Origin: an uncultured Clostridium sp. | Lineage (GTDB): Bacteria; Bacillota; Clostridia; TANB77; CAG-508 | NCBI GenBank assembly: GCA_948467875.1 | Contig: CAOKFZ010000004.1 | Coordinates: 57,675 to 121,674, forward strand | Direction: 5' to 3' | DNA: 64,000 nucleotides | Part shown: positions 8,705-17,278 of the stretch, piece by piece | Numbering within the stretch: position 1 is the stretch's first letter | Layout of the letters: each line of letters starts with the position of its first letter | The notes under the pieces: model-generated | What the model was told of the DNA's origin: nothing | What the model saw: only the letters and a program-made list of their open reading frames with translations | Databases searched by the model: none | Made by a program: the position numbers and the translations under genes

Positions 8705-9131
8705 TTTTACTCAAAATATCCTCCATGGTATGCCATGCCAAAAGCGCGCATTTCACACGTGCTGGCATATTTGACACATTTTTAAACGCAATCGCATCTT
8801 CCAATTTCCTCAAATCCTCTTCATTTGTTATTTCTCTTTTTATCATCCCAATAAAAGTTCCAACAATTTCCTTCGCTTCTTCTATCGTTTTCCCTTTTAA
8901 AGTATCAATCATAATCGAGGTAGAACTCAACGAAATCGCGCAACCATGACCCGAAAAAGCCATATCTTCAATCACATTTCCATTCAATTTTAATTCCAAT
9001 GTAATTTCGTCTCCACAATTTGGATTATGCCCCTTTTCCTGAAAATCGCTATTTTCCAGTTTCTTCTTATTATCAGAATTCATGCTATGCTCCATAATCA
9101 AATCATTATAAATATCTTCTAACTCGTCCAT
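8694..9131 (-). CDS. sufU: SufU, sulfurtransferase/scaffold of the SUF system
   Basis: Zinc-dependent sulfurtransferase of Gram-positive bacteria that accepts persulfide from SufS and feeds Fe-S assembly. 145 residues, IscU-like fold. The three conserved Cys are visible in HNPNCGDEI, SGHGCAIS and RVKCALLAW, and the Asp of the NPNCGD motif is present. It lies directly downstream of sufS and overlaps mnmA. The SufU-type insert between the first and second Cys regions fits SufU rather than IscU. Confidence 0.93.
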   Translation of the reverse strand: MDELEDIYNDLIMEHSMNSDNKKKLENSDFQEKGHNPNCGDEITLELKLNGNVIEDMAFSGHGCAISLSSTSIMIDTLKGKTIEEAKEIVGTFIGMIKREITNEEDLRKLEDAIAFKNVSNMPARVKCALLAWHTMEDILSKNEK

Positions 9132-9143
9132 ATTTCCTCCAAA

Positions 9144-10362
9144 TTAATTTTTCATATACTTCTCAAACATCGCATACGCCTTTTTCAAAGCCGCCACCAA
9201 CTTGTCTACATCTTCCTTATCATTATAAAAATAAAAACTAGCACGGCATGTCGAATCAATCCCCAAAAATCGCATCAATGGTTGCGCACAATGATTTCCG
9301 TGAACGCACGCATACACCTTGACCATCTAAAATACTCGCCACATCATGAGGATGAACATTTTTTATATTAAAAGAAATCACGCCTGAGTGATTTTCCTCA
9401 TTTGGCGTCAAATACAATGTTAAAAATTCTAGTTTTGCCAATTCTTCTCTTGCATACGAAATCACTTCATTTTCGACTTTCTGTATTTTAGCATACCCAA
9501 TTTCTTCAATATAATCAATCGCAGCCGCCAAGCCAACCACACCTTCGACATTTTGCGTTCCTGCCTCAAATTTATTCGGAAGTGGCGCAAACGTTGTATT
9601 TTGCTCATACACATATTCAATCATATCGCCCCCCATCAAAAATGGACTCATTTGATTTAATAATTTACGTTTGCCATACAAAACGCCAATCCCAAGTGGA
9701 GCCAGCATTTTATGTCCAGAAAACACCAGAAAATCTGCACCTAAATCTTGCACATTAATTTTCATATGCGGAATACTTTGCGAAGCATCCACAATCACAA
9801 TTGCCCCTTTTTTATGCGCTTGTTTGATAATTTTCTTGGCAGGATTGATCGTTCCCAAAACATTCGAAACATGTGTAATGGCAACTATTTTGGTTTGGTC
9901 CGTTATTTTATTTTCAATCTCTTCATCAGAAATTTCAAAATCGTGATTCAAATACATATAATTCAATTTCGCACCTGTTACTTTAGAAACTTTTTGCCAA
10001 GGCACCAAATTGGAATGATGCTCCATAATCGAAATTACGATTTCGTCACCCGATTTCAAATTTTCCATGCCATATGAATACGCAATCAAATTCAAGGCCT
10101 CGGTTGCATTTTTGGTAAAAATAATTTCGTCGCTAGATTTTGCATGAATAAATTGCGCAATTTTTTTTCGTGCACTTTCGTAAACCTCGGTTGCTTCCAT
10201 ACTTAAAGTATACGCACCTCGATGCGGATTTGCATTTTGTGTTTCATAAAATTTTTCAACTTTTTTAATCACCTGCACAGGCTTTTGCGTCGTCGCCCCA
10301 CTATCTAAATACACCATTTCTCGATTCTGCAAAATCGGAAAGTCTCTTTTCAAATCGTTCAT
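9144..10362 (-). CDS. sufS: Cysteine desulfurase SufS with +1 frame break at CGG
   Basis: PLP enzyme that takes sulfur from cysteine for Fe-S assembly. The 0-frame from 10362 contains the PLP-Lys region ([10 protein letters not shown]), [11 protein letters not shown] and the type-II desulfurase pattern, then reaches [18 protein letters not shown] and stops at 9256. At the in-frame CGG (9298-9300), skipping the C gives [30 protein letters not shown], the conserved RxGxHCAQP segment with the catalytic Cys, and the frame runs to 9144. Total length 1219 bases, 3n+1, matching a normal protein of about 405 residues. Without the shift the product lacks the catalytic cysteine. It sits in the suf operon between a DHFR-like gene and sufU. 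Confidence 0.92.
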
Positions 10363-10408
10363 TTTTCCTCCTTTTATGTATTATTAGTCTCTTTCTAATC
10401 ATCATGCA

Positions 10409-10930
10409 CTAAATCTTTTTCACCTGATACCACAATTGCACAATTCCTTCTTTTTCTTTTTTTACATCACATAGTTCTAATTCTTTTTCAAAATAATCAC
10501 CTTCAAACAAATTAATTCCTTTATTTAAAATATATGGATTATAATTAATAATTATATTGTCTACCATATCATTTTTTAAAAACAAAGTATTTATATGAGC
10601 TCCTCCAGAAATCAATATTTTATCAAGACTTTTTTCAGCACAAATTTGCTTAAAATGTTCTAAAGAATTGCAATACATAACATTTGAATAACTAGACTTT
10701 ACTGCTTCCTTTGAAAAAACAATGACTGTAATATCCTTTAAGTCATTGATATAATTATCTCCCCAAGAAACAACATTTTTAAACGTCGTATTGCCCCAAA
10801 CCAAGCAATCATATTCTTTTAAAAACTCTAACATAATTTGGTAATTTCGATTTGACAAAAAATCTTCATTTCCATTTTCAGTTGCAATTAAACCATTCGC
10901 CGAACACGCCATTTCAATTGTAATTCTCAT
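10409..10930 (-). CDS. Dihydrofolate-reductase-like (RibD C-terminal fold) protein
   Basis: 173 residues with the DHFR/RibD-C oxidoreductase fold: N-terminal MACSANGLIA, YDCLVWGNTTFKNV, and the NADPH-site-like ILISGGAHINTLFL. Proteins of this group are often annotated simply as dihydrofolate reductase family; true folate activity cannot be read from sequence. It sits inside the suf operon between sufD and sufS, in the same direction, which is not its usual place, so it is probably an insertion or a lineage-specific operon member. Start ATG at 10930 with AAGGAG upstream. Confidence 0.8.
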   Translation of the reverse strand: MRITIEMACSANGLIATENGNEDFLSNRNYQIMLEFLKEYDCLVWGNTTFKNVVSWGDNYINDLKDITVIVFSKEAVKSSYSNVMYCNSLEHFKQICAEKSLDKILISGGAHINTLFLKNDMVDNIIINYNPYILNKGINLFEGDYFEKELELCDVKKEKEGIVQLWYQVKKI

Positions 10931-10989
10931 TTTCTTCTCCTTTGACTATTGTTAAAATTCATAACCTTCTAATTAAAATTTTTCCACTT

Positions 10990-12054
10990 TTAATCCAACT
11001 TCTCATCCATTTTTTGCAAAATAAATTCTCTGATTCCTTCATTTTTTATTTTTGCCAAAATTTTATTGAATTTTGCTCGGACCATTAATTTCATAGTTTC
11101 TTTTTCGTTAAAACCTCGGCTCATCATATAAAACAATTCTTTTTCATCAATCTTGCCAGCAGAACTACTATGATTTCCTTCCACTTCTTCCTCGGAACAC
11201 AAAAGCATTGGGAGCGAAATTGAATTTGCTGTATCCGAAAGTAATATACAAGCTTCATTTTCGCTGCCTTTTGCTTTTTTACAACCTTTTTTGAAATCAA
11301 TTGTCCCTTTAAAATGCTTCTTAGCACAGTCTTTCAAAGCCCCTTGCACTTCCATGTCAACTTTTGATTTCTCTCCACTTAATTCCGTTATATAATTCAA
11401 ATCAAACATTTGCTTTTCTTTACCTAAATAAATCGCATCAATCCTATGTTCTGACAACTTTCCTGCTAAATTAGAATACAAATTAGTTACACTATTTTTC
11501 CCACCAAAGTCCACTATACAAAACTGTACTTTTGCATTTTCCTCCAACATATTTTCAATCGCCATAAAATGAGTAGAATCTGTATTCAACAAGTTGATTA
11601 AAACAACTTTTATGTTTGCATTTTTCAGCGCTGTTACTCGCAAAATTCCATTGTGATAACAGGTCAAATTCTTTTTTGATTGATACATTAAAACAATCGT
11701 TGCCTTTGCATTTTCACTTGCCATAATTTCAATATCGTCAACTAAATTCAAATTTTTCTCCTCCAAGAAAAACTCAATTTTTTCCTCTTTTTCTACGGCG
11801 CCCGTAATGTTAACATGCACTTTTTGGTTTGCTTGTTCACGAACTTGATTGGTTAAACCTTCACTTAAACCAAACTTCAATTCAATGGGACCACAATTTT
11901 CATCTACTTTTATCTGTGCACTCTGTCCCGTTTTCTTAACATTCGCAAAACTCGCAATATTATCAGGAATTAGAGCATTTTCCAATTTTATGTTATTAAT
12001 ATTAAAATTTCTCACCGTCCTAACAGGCGTTTCGTTTAATTTCGTTATTTTCAT
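10990..12054 (-). CDS. sufD: SufD-type Fe-S assembly protein
   Basis: SufD partners SufB and the SufC ATPase in the SufBC2D scaffold for Fe-S cluster building. 354 residues, within the range for Clostridia. The central beta-helix is evident from repeating hydrophobic strands, and the C-terminal SufB/SufD core pattern (AGKIDEKELFYMMSRGFNEKETMKLMVRAKF) is clear. It begins directly after the sufB stop (12055), so the two are translationally linked. N-terminal region is weakly conserved. Confidence 0.9.
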   Translation of the reverse strand: MKITKLNETPVRTVRNFNINNIKLENALIPDNIASFANVKKTGQSAQIKVDENCGPIELKFGLSEGLTNQVREQANQKVHVNITGAVEKEEKIEFFLEEKNLNLVDDIEIMASENAKATIVLMYQSKKNLTCYHNGILRVTALKNANIKVVLINLLNTDSTHFMAIENMLEENAKVQFCIVDFGGKNSVTNLYSNLAGKLSEHRIDAIYLGKEKQMFDLNYITELSGEKSKVDMEVQGALKDCAKKHFKGTIDFKKGCKKAKGSENEACILLSDTANSISLPMLLCSEEEVEGNHSSSAGKIDEKELFYMMSRGFNEKETMKLMVRAKFNKILAKIKNEGIREFILQKMDEKLD

Positions 12055-13455
12055 TTATCCAATTGCTCCTTCTAATTCCAAATTAATCAAATTGTTCATT
12101 TCTACTGCATATTCTACTGGTAGTTCTTTTGAAATAGGATACGCAAAACCTCTGACTATCAAGCCTAGTGCATCTTCTTCCGACAGCCCTCGGCTCATCA
12201 AATAAAAAATTGTTTTATCGCTAATTTTTCCAATTTTTGCCTCATGCGAAAATTCCACTTCGTCTGTTTGAATATCGTTTACTGGAATCGTATCCGAAAC
12301 AGATATGTCATCCAACATCAGTGATTCGCAAGAAACCGAAGATTTGGAATGTTTCGCATTTTCGCCAATACGCACCAATGAACGATACGTGCATTTTCCG
12401 CCATTCTTTGAAATCGATTTCGCATTTACCACGCTTGACGTATTTTCGCTATTATGAATTACTTTAAATCCATTGTCCAAATTCTGCCCTTTTCCTGCAA
12501 ACGAAATTCCTGTAAATTCTGTTTTGCCGCCCTCTCCATTCAAAATACTCATTGGGTACAACATCGAAATTTTAGAACCAAACGAACCAGACACCCAATC
12601 CATTTTGGCATTTTTCCCAACAATTGCCTTTTTTGTGTTCAAATTTAGCATATTTTTGGACCAATTTTCAATGGTCGAATAACGCAAATAAGCGTTGTCT
12701 TTCACATATAGTTCCACACAACCAGCATGCAGATTGACTTTGTTATATTTGGGCGCCGAACAACCTTCAATAAAATGTAAACTTGCACCCTCATCAACAA
12801 TAATCAAAGTATGTTCAAATTGCCCCGATTCTGGCGAATTCAAGCGAAAATATGATTGCAGCGGAATGTCAACCTTAACACCTTTTGGCACATACACAAA
12901 CGAACCACCTGACCACACAGCCCCATGCAAAGCCACAAATTTGTGGTCATAAACTGGTACACATTTCATAAAATGACTTTTAACCAAATCCGGATATTCT
13001 TTGATAGCCGTTTCCATATCTGTGTACACAACGCCCTGCTCTAGCAATTCCTTTTTCATGCTATGATACACAACTTCGGAATCGTACTGCGCACCAACTC
13101 CTGCCAACGACGTTTTCTCCGCTTCTGGAATGCCGAGTTTGTCAAACGTATTCTTAATGTCTTCCGGCACATCCTCCCACGAATTTTGGAGATGCGATTT
13201 GGGGCGCACATATGTTGCAATTTCGCTCATGTCTAACTCACTTAAATCTGGTCCCCAAGTTGGAAGTTCCAATTCATTGTAAACTTGCAATGCTTTTAAG
13301 CGAAATGCTCGCATCCAATCTGGGTCATTTTTCTGATTGGAGATTTCCTCAATAATTTCTTTGGTCAAACCTTTTTTGATTTTAAAATCATATTCATCTT
13401 TATTTTTGAAATCATATCGATTTTGATTGATTTCTTTAATTTCAGTTTTACTCAT
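12055..13455 (-). CDS. sufB: SufB, Fe-S cluster scaffold
   Basis: Core scaffold subunit of SufBC2D, 466 residues, full length. Highly conserved stretches are visible: WGPDLSELDMSEIATYVRP, GAQYDSEVVYHS, AVWSGGSFVYVPKGVKV, CSAPKYNKVNLHAGCVELYVKD, the ENWSKNMLNLNTKKA segment and EVEFSHEAKIGKISDKTIFYLMSRG. Start ATG at 13455 follows GAAAGG. The first seven codons and the upstream 70 bases are duplicated at 14207-14298. sufC is separated from sufB by about 1 kb of plus-strand genes, an unusual break in suf order that may mean separate transcription. Confidence 0.96.
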   Translation of the reverse strand: MSKTEIKEINQNRYDFKNKDEYDFKIKKGLTKEIIEEISNQKNDPDWMRAFRLKALQVYNELELPTWGPDLSELDMSEIATYVRPKSHLQNSWEDVPEDIKNTFDKLGIPEAEKTSLAGVGAQYDSEVVYHSMKKELLEQGVVYTDMETAIKEYPDLVKSHFMKCVPVYDHKFVALHGAVWSGGSFVYVPKGVKVDIPLQSYFRLNSPESGQFEHTLIIVDEGASLHFIEGCSAPKYNKVNLHAGCVELYVKDNAYLRYSTIENWSKNMLNLNTKKAIVGKNAKMDWVSGSFGSKISMLYPMSILNGEGGKTEFTGISFAGKGQNLDNGFKVIHNSENTSSVVNAKSISKNGGKCTYRSLVRIGENAKHSKSSVSCESLMLDDISVSDTIPVNDIQTDEVEFSHEAKIGKISDKTIFYLMSRGLSEEDALGLIVRGFAYPISKELPVEYAVEMNNLINLELEGAIG

Positions 13456-13526
13456 GATTTTTTCCTTTCTATTGTAAGAATAACGCTCCTAGCTTCTTGA
13501 CTTTTATGTTAATTTATAATATAATA
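13434..13526. repeat. Direct repeat copy 1 (sufB start and promoter region)
   Basis: 93 bases that recur at 14207-14298 with one T fewer and about three substitutions. The copy contains the first sufB codons, its ribosome-binding site and a plus-strand sigma-A promoter. The 680-base gap between copies holds two plus-strand genes, so the arrangement looks like a duplication or insertion that split sufB from sufC. Confidence 0.9.
13497..13525 (+). promoter_or_regulatory. Sigma-A promoter for the 140-aa gene
   Basis: -35 TTGACT (13497-13502), 17-base spacer, -10 TATAAT (13520-13525), about 35 bases before the start at 13562. The same promoter is duplicated at 14269-14297. Confidence 0.8.
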
Positions 13527-13561
13527 TTAGTATTAAATATTTAGAAAAGAGAGGTGCTTTT

Positions 13562-13984
13562 ATGAACAAACAATTAGGTTACAGTATAGCTAGTGGTATG
13601 ATTTTCTTTGGAATATGCACCATTTTCGCAAACAATATGCGGCCTTGGGCAATTCTAATGAGTTTAGGAATCTTTTTCCTGACCTTCTCAGTTTTAGGAA
13701 CATCAATGTCATATTTTTCACTTGGCATTGGTACTCATTTCTTTTTGTTTGGAATATTTATTCTATTTTCGAAAAATATATCTCTCCAAGCAATTATATT
13801 GTACATTGGAATGTTCCTGCTCACTGCAATAACTCAAAATTTAACTATTTGGAAAGTTTCTGCTATGATTGGACTTGGAATTAATATGTGGACCAGTTCA
13901 AACCCTAGTTTACAAGTATTTAGTATGCTTCTTACCAGCATATTATTTCATTTTCTTCTCTATCTTCAAGACACAGACACATAA
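13562..13984 (+). CDS. Small polytopic membrane protein, 140 aa, unknown
   Basis: Four to five hydrophobic segments cover nearly the whole length; no known motif is recognised. Start ATG at 13562 follows GAGAGG. It is followed after 11 bases by a 46-residue membrane protein gene (13996), and both end at a strong terminator, forming a two-gene unit inserted between the 92-bp repeats. Codon 27 is CGG (13640-13642) and here the reading frame continues normally (NNM-R-PWAIL). This is one of only four such cases in the window; a +1 shift would give a stop five codons later. Function unknown. Confidence 0.7.
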   Translation: MNKQLGYSIASGMIFFGICTIFANNMRPWAILMSLGIFFLTFSVLGTSMSYFSLGIGTHFFLFGIFILFSKNISLQAIILYIGMFLLTAITQNLTIWKVSAMIGLGINMWTSSNPSLQVFSMLLTSILFHFLLYLQDTDT

Positions 13985-13995
13985 GGAGGGATTTT

Positions 13996-14136
13996 ATGAA
14001 CATTTGGGACTACTTTTTAGAACTTGATAAACTTCAACTTGAAAAACTGGAAACTCTTAAGCCTTACTTTCCTTTTTTATTAATGTTATTTGCATTAGGC
14101 ATGATTTTGGATTTCTTCAAAAATAAACGCAAGTAA
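13996..14136 (+). CDS. 46-aa single-pass membrane protein
   Basis: Starts at ATG 13996 after an excellent AAGGAGGG site, ends at TAA 14134-14136. Sequence pattern: short acidic/hydrophobic head, a TM segment (YFPFLLMLFALGMILDFF), then a basic end (KNKRK). Coupled to the preceding 140-residue membrane protein and followed by a terminator. Possibly a small partner subunit; function unknown. Confidence 0.65.
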   Translation: MNIWDYFLELDKLQLEKLETLKPYFPFLLMLFALGMILDFFKNKRK

Positions 14137-14153
14137 TTTCAAAATCCAATCTA

Positions 14154-14190
14154 CCGCCAGCCGAGCACTTCGGCTGGTGGCTTATTTTTT
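14154..14190 (+). terminator. Strong intrinsic terminator
   Basis: Stem CCGCCAGCCGA (14154-14164) / TCGGCTGGTGG (14170-14180), five-base loop, then CTTATTTTTT. Ends the two-gene unit. Confidence 0.92.
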
Positions 14191-14206
14191 ATACCTATTA
14201 TCCTCA

Positions 14207-14298
14207 CTTTAATTTCAGTTTTACTCATGATTTTTCCTTTCTATTGTAAGAATAACGCTCCTAGCTTCTTGACTTTTATGTTGATTTATGGTATAATA
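14207..14298. repeat. Direct repeat copy 2 (orphan sufB start and promoter)
   Basis: 92-base near-copy of 13434-13526. On the minus strand it still shows the sufB ribosome-binding site and the first seven sufB codons, but the homology ends there, so this start codon is an orphan. On the plus strand it supplies the promoter of the small gene at 14333. Confidence 0.9.
14269..14297 (+). promoter_or_regulatory. Sigma-A promoter in repeat copy 2
   Basis: -35 TTGACT (14269-14274), 17-base spacer, -10 TATAAT (14292-14297), upstream of the small gene at 14333. Confidence 0.85.
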
Positions 14299-14332
14299 GA
14301 TGAATTAAATGACAGAAGGAAGGTGTATACCG

Positions 14333-14473
14333 TTGGATACTAGAAAGACATTGGCAGAAGTAGAACGCCTAATGGAGTTGCGGCACCAAAAAATAGTAAA
14401 AATTCGCAACTTTGCACTCGTCACACTGTCAATCTTGCTATTGTTTTTTATTGCAACCAATCTTCCATTATAG
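14333..14473 (+). CDS. 46-aa membrane protein with TTG start
   Basis: Begins at TTG 14333, preceded by GGAAGG about nine bases upstream; no ATG is better placed. The product has a charged N-terminal half (DTRKTLAEVERLMELRHQK) and one C-terminal TM segment (FALVTLSILLLFFIATNL). A consensus promoter lies upstream and a terminator directly after. Codon 17 is CGG (14381-14383) read in frame; a +1 shift there would end at a stop four codons later. Function unknown. Confidence 0.55.
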   Translation: MDTRKTLAEVERLMELRHQKIVKIRNFALVTLSILLLFFIATNLPL

Positions 14474-14486
14474 TCCTCTTGGGCTA

Positions 14487-14510
14487 GGCGGTGTAACAGC
14501 CGCCTTTTTT
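14487..14510 (+). terminator. Intrinsic terminator of the 46-aa gene
   Basis: Stem GGCGG (14487-14491) / CCGCC (14500-14504) followed by six T residues, overlapping the sufC stop codon on the other strand. Confidence 0.8.
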
Positions 14511-15249
14511 ATGCTTTAAATTTCCCATACCCATTTTCTTCGATTTCCTTTGCCAAATCCTGCGTTCCTGTTTTGACAATTTGCCCATTTACCAAAACAT
14601 GCACAAAATCCACTTTCAAACTGTGCAAAATTTTCGTATTATGTGTGATAATCAAAACCGCATTTTCCTCTGTTTTGAACATCTCAATTCCTTTGGAAAC
14701 CGTTTTAATCGCATCCACATCCAAACCAGAATCCGTCTCGTCCAAAATCGCCAATTTCGGATTTAACACAAGCATTTGCAAAATCTCATTTTTCTTTTTT
14801 TCGCCACCAGAAAAACCTACATTTAGACTTCTTTCCATATTTTTAGAATTCATATTTAATTCGTCCATCTTATTTTTCAATTCTTCTTTAAATTCAAAGA
14901 TTTTCACTGGCTTTCCTGTCATTTTATTTTTGGCATATTTCAAAAAATTGGTAACCGAAACCCCTGGAATTTCCTCTGGTAATTGAAAAGACATGAAAAT
15001 CCCTTTTCGTGCAATTTCGTCAGTTTTTAATGGATTGATATTTTCGTTTTCAAAAGTAATGGTTCCTGCTGTTTTTGTGTACATTGGATTATTCAAAATA
15101 GCATTTGCAGTGGTAGTTTTCCCAGAACCATTTGGCCCCATAATAACATGAATTTCGCCTTTTTTGATTTCCAAATTAATTCCTTTTAGGATTTCTTTTT
15201 CCTCTGCATTGACATGCAAATCCTTAATTTCTAATAAATTCTCCCCCAT
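14509..15249 (-). CDS. sufC: SufC, ATPase of the SUF Fe-S assembly complex
   Basis: ABC-type ATPase that binds SufB and SufD and drives cluster assembly. 246 residues. Walker A GPNGSGKTTTANAIL, the SufC-type signature NVGFSGGEKKKNEILQML, Walker B LAILDETDSGLD and the H-loop ITHNTKIL are all present. Start ATG 15249 with AAAGGG upstream, 19 bases after the DtxR-type regulator stop, so regulator and sufC form one operon. sufB, normally next, is about 1 kb away behind plus-strand inserts. Confidence 0.96.
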   Translation of the reverse strand: MGENLLEIKDLHVNAEEKEILKGINLEIKKGEIHVIMGPNGSGKTTTANAILNNPMYTKTAGTITFENENINPLKTDEIARKGIFMSFQLPEEIPGVSVTNFLKYAKNKMTGKPVKIFEFKEELKNKMDELNMNSKNMERSLNVGFSGGEKKKNEILQMLVLNPKLAILDETDSGLDVDAIKTVSKGIEMFKTEENAVLIITHNTKILHSLKVDFVHVLVNGQIVKTGTQDLAKEIEENGYGKFKA

Positions 15250-15268
15250 GATTTTCCCTTTCTGTTCT

Positions 15269-15718
15269 CTACAATTTTACATTTGTTCTGCGTTTGCAAG
15301 AACGACATTTTTCCTTGTTCACATCATAATCACAATTTAAATCACTTAAATCTAGCACATGATGCACATATTTTGCTAATTGGTTAATGGTATCGTCTGT
15401 CATATTGGATTTCATCTTTTCAGCCTCTTGTCTAGCTGCTTCTTCCTCCAAATTGAGAACTTCTTTCAAAAACAAAAAAACAATATCATATGCTTCTAAA
15501 ATTTTTTTGGCTAAATTTTCCCCAGCTTCTGTCAATTCAATGGTTCCATATGTCTCATAATGCAACAATTCATGATTTTTCAAGTTGCGAACTGCTTTGT
15601 TAACACTTGCTTTTGTACAATTCATTTTTTCTGCAATATCTGTTACGCGCACTCGTCCATTTTGTTTTTTCAACACATACATGTTTTTTAAATATTCTTC
15701 TAATGATTGTGAAATCAT
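15269..15718 (-). CDS. DtxR/MntR-family regulator with C-terminal Cys cluster
   Basis: 149 residues: winged HTH (LEEYLKNMYVLKKQNGRVRVTDIAEKMNCTKASVNKAVRNL) followed by the metal-binding/dimerisation helices (AYDIVFLFLKEVLNLEEEAARQEAEKMKS, with the Glu and His ligand region; YVHHVLDL). The C-terminus bears C129-x8-C138-x2-C141, which could hold zinc or an Fe-S cluster. It is the first gene of the suf operon, so it probably controls Fe-S assembly in response to iron or cluster status; DtxR-type control is established for iron and manganese genes, while the link to suf here is inference from position. Start ATG 15718 with TAGGAG upstream. Confidence 0.85.
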   Translation of the reverse strand: MISQSLEEYLKNMYVLKKQNGRVRVTDIAEKMNCTKASVNKAVRNLKNHELLHYETYGTIELTEAGENLAKKILEAYDIVFLFLKEVLNLEEEAARQEAEKMKSNMTDDTINQLAKYVHHVLDLSDLNCDYDVNKEKCRSCKRRTNVKL

Positions 15719-15734
15719 ACTTTTCTCCTAAATA

Positions 15735-15779
15735 GTTAATCACGGTTAACATTATATAATGTTGTCTTTTGTTTGTCAA
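15735..15779 (-). promoter_or_regulatory. suf operon promoter with overlapping palindromes
   Basis: Minus-strand promoter: -35 TTGACA (15779-15774), 17-base spacer, -10 TATAAT (15756-15751). A perfect 16-base palindrome AACATTATATAATGTT (15748-15763) covers the -10, and GTTAA-TCACGG-TTAAC (15735-15750) adjoins it. A half-site-like GCTAACAT lies at 15781-15788. These are good operators for the DtxR-family protein encoded just downstream. Confidence 0.7.
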
Positions 15780-15837
15780 GGCTAACATTTAATTTTATTT
15801 CTATTTTTTGCATTTTTTCAAATTTTATAACAAAAAT

Positions 15838-15869
15838 GAACTATCAAAGATTCTTTAATAGTTCGTTTT
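15838..15869. terminator. Bidirectional intrinsic terminator
   Basis: Inverted repeat GAACTATCAAAG (15838-15849) / CTTTAATAGTTC (15853-15864) with T-runs on both strands; it ends the minus-strand DUF6056-type gene before the suf promoter. Confidence 0.75.
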
Positions 15870-15896
15870 TCACTAAAATCTAATTAAAATCGTTTT

Positions 15897-17268
15897 CTAC
15901 ATTTGGCTCATGAATGTGTAAATCAATGTATGAGCATATTGCAAAACCGCTATGACTGCTATGAAAGTTGCTAATCGACTTCTGACTTTGATTTGCGATT
16001 TGTCTGTTTCTTTTTCAAATTCCTGCCAAATTAAAATACTGATAATGATGAGTGCAAATTCAAAAAAGAGAAATGTTCTGTCCGCTGACGAAAATACTGT
16101 TGGCGAAAAACCTAGCGCCACTCTAGACATCACGCCCAAAACATAAATCACAATAGCGCAATTACTTTTCAAGTTTTTGAAAATCAGCAAAATATTGAGT
16201 AACATACTGCCCAGCACTAAAAACGCTAAAATCAGTGGCAAAAAATGGATGAAATCTAAGTAATTTCCTGGGGTTAACATAGCTGTTTCTTTCATCAGCA
16301 TTTCATAAAAGACGCCAAAATAAGGAAATACTCTGCAAACGATATCTTTGAAAATGCCAAAAATCAAACTCGTAACCAAGGGAATTAGGCTAATAGCGCG
16401 GTATAAATTTTGCTTGTATTGTTTGAAAATATAAACACAGCAAACAAGTGAAAACACAAAATAAACAAGATTTGTGCCAACTAATAAATGGTTGACCGTT
16501 GCTGTTAAACCTAAGGAAACTTTGTCAAGAAAACCCAAAGACGCAAATTCCATATAATAAGTCGCGATTTCTTCTGTTTTTCTGGCATAATTTCCGCGGG
16601 CAAGTCGCAATAAATAGCAAACTGAAAAGTGCAAAAATGCATTGCACAACCAAAAATGGATGCACTTTTTTATTTTTTAAAATATGATAAATCGTAAAAA
16701 TAGTATAAGCGCAAAACGCGAGCATACAACACTGCTCCTGATTGCAAGCAAAAACCAAAGCTGCTGAATAAATCGGATACATAAATTTTGCGATTTTTTC
16801 TTGGCGTTGTATTTTTGCAATAGGAATCATACTAAAAAGCAGCATAGCAAGCGGCCAAGTGTAATTCATGGAACCTGCTCCCCAGTCGCAAGACGCGATT
16901 TTATCTAGCGGATAAATGAAAATAAAGCAAATCGCCATCCAATTCAATATTTTATTCTCTTCTTTGACAAATAGTTTTAAAATCGAATACCCTAAAATCG
17001 TCATCATGATTGTGTTTAAAATTGCCCAAATAACGCCCGTTTTGGGCAAAATTAGACAAATTAAAGTTTCGATGAAAACTCTTGAAGTCCATGTTTGATA
17101 GCGCATACCAACGAAATCCCAAACCGACATTTCTTTCATTTGCTGGATAAAAAATTCAGAGTCGTATTTATTTGGCGTAATCCAAATACTGATGAAAAAT
17201 TCTAATATAAAAAAAATTAGTAAACATTTTCTTTGGTTCGTTTTCAAAAAGTTCTTTATTTTGGTCAT
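15897..17268 (-). CDS. DUF6056-like polytopic membrane protein, +1 frame break at CGG
   Basis: A large membrane protein of about 456 residues with some ten TM segments, resembling DUF6056 proteins (GT-C-like membrane proteins of unknown substrate). The 0-frame from 17268 carries the N-terminal WTSRVFIETLI and DWGAGSMNYTWPL regions and then runs into CPRKLCQKNRRN and stops at 16525. At the in-frame CGG (16594-16596), skipping C gives CP-G-NYARKTEEIATYYMEFA, matching the conserved PGNxxR segment of the family, and the frame then runs to 15897. Length 1372 is 3n+1. Downstream of a small secreted or anchored protein gene. Function unknown. Confidence 0.75.
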
Positions 17269-17278
17269 TTTTCTCTCC

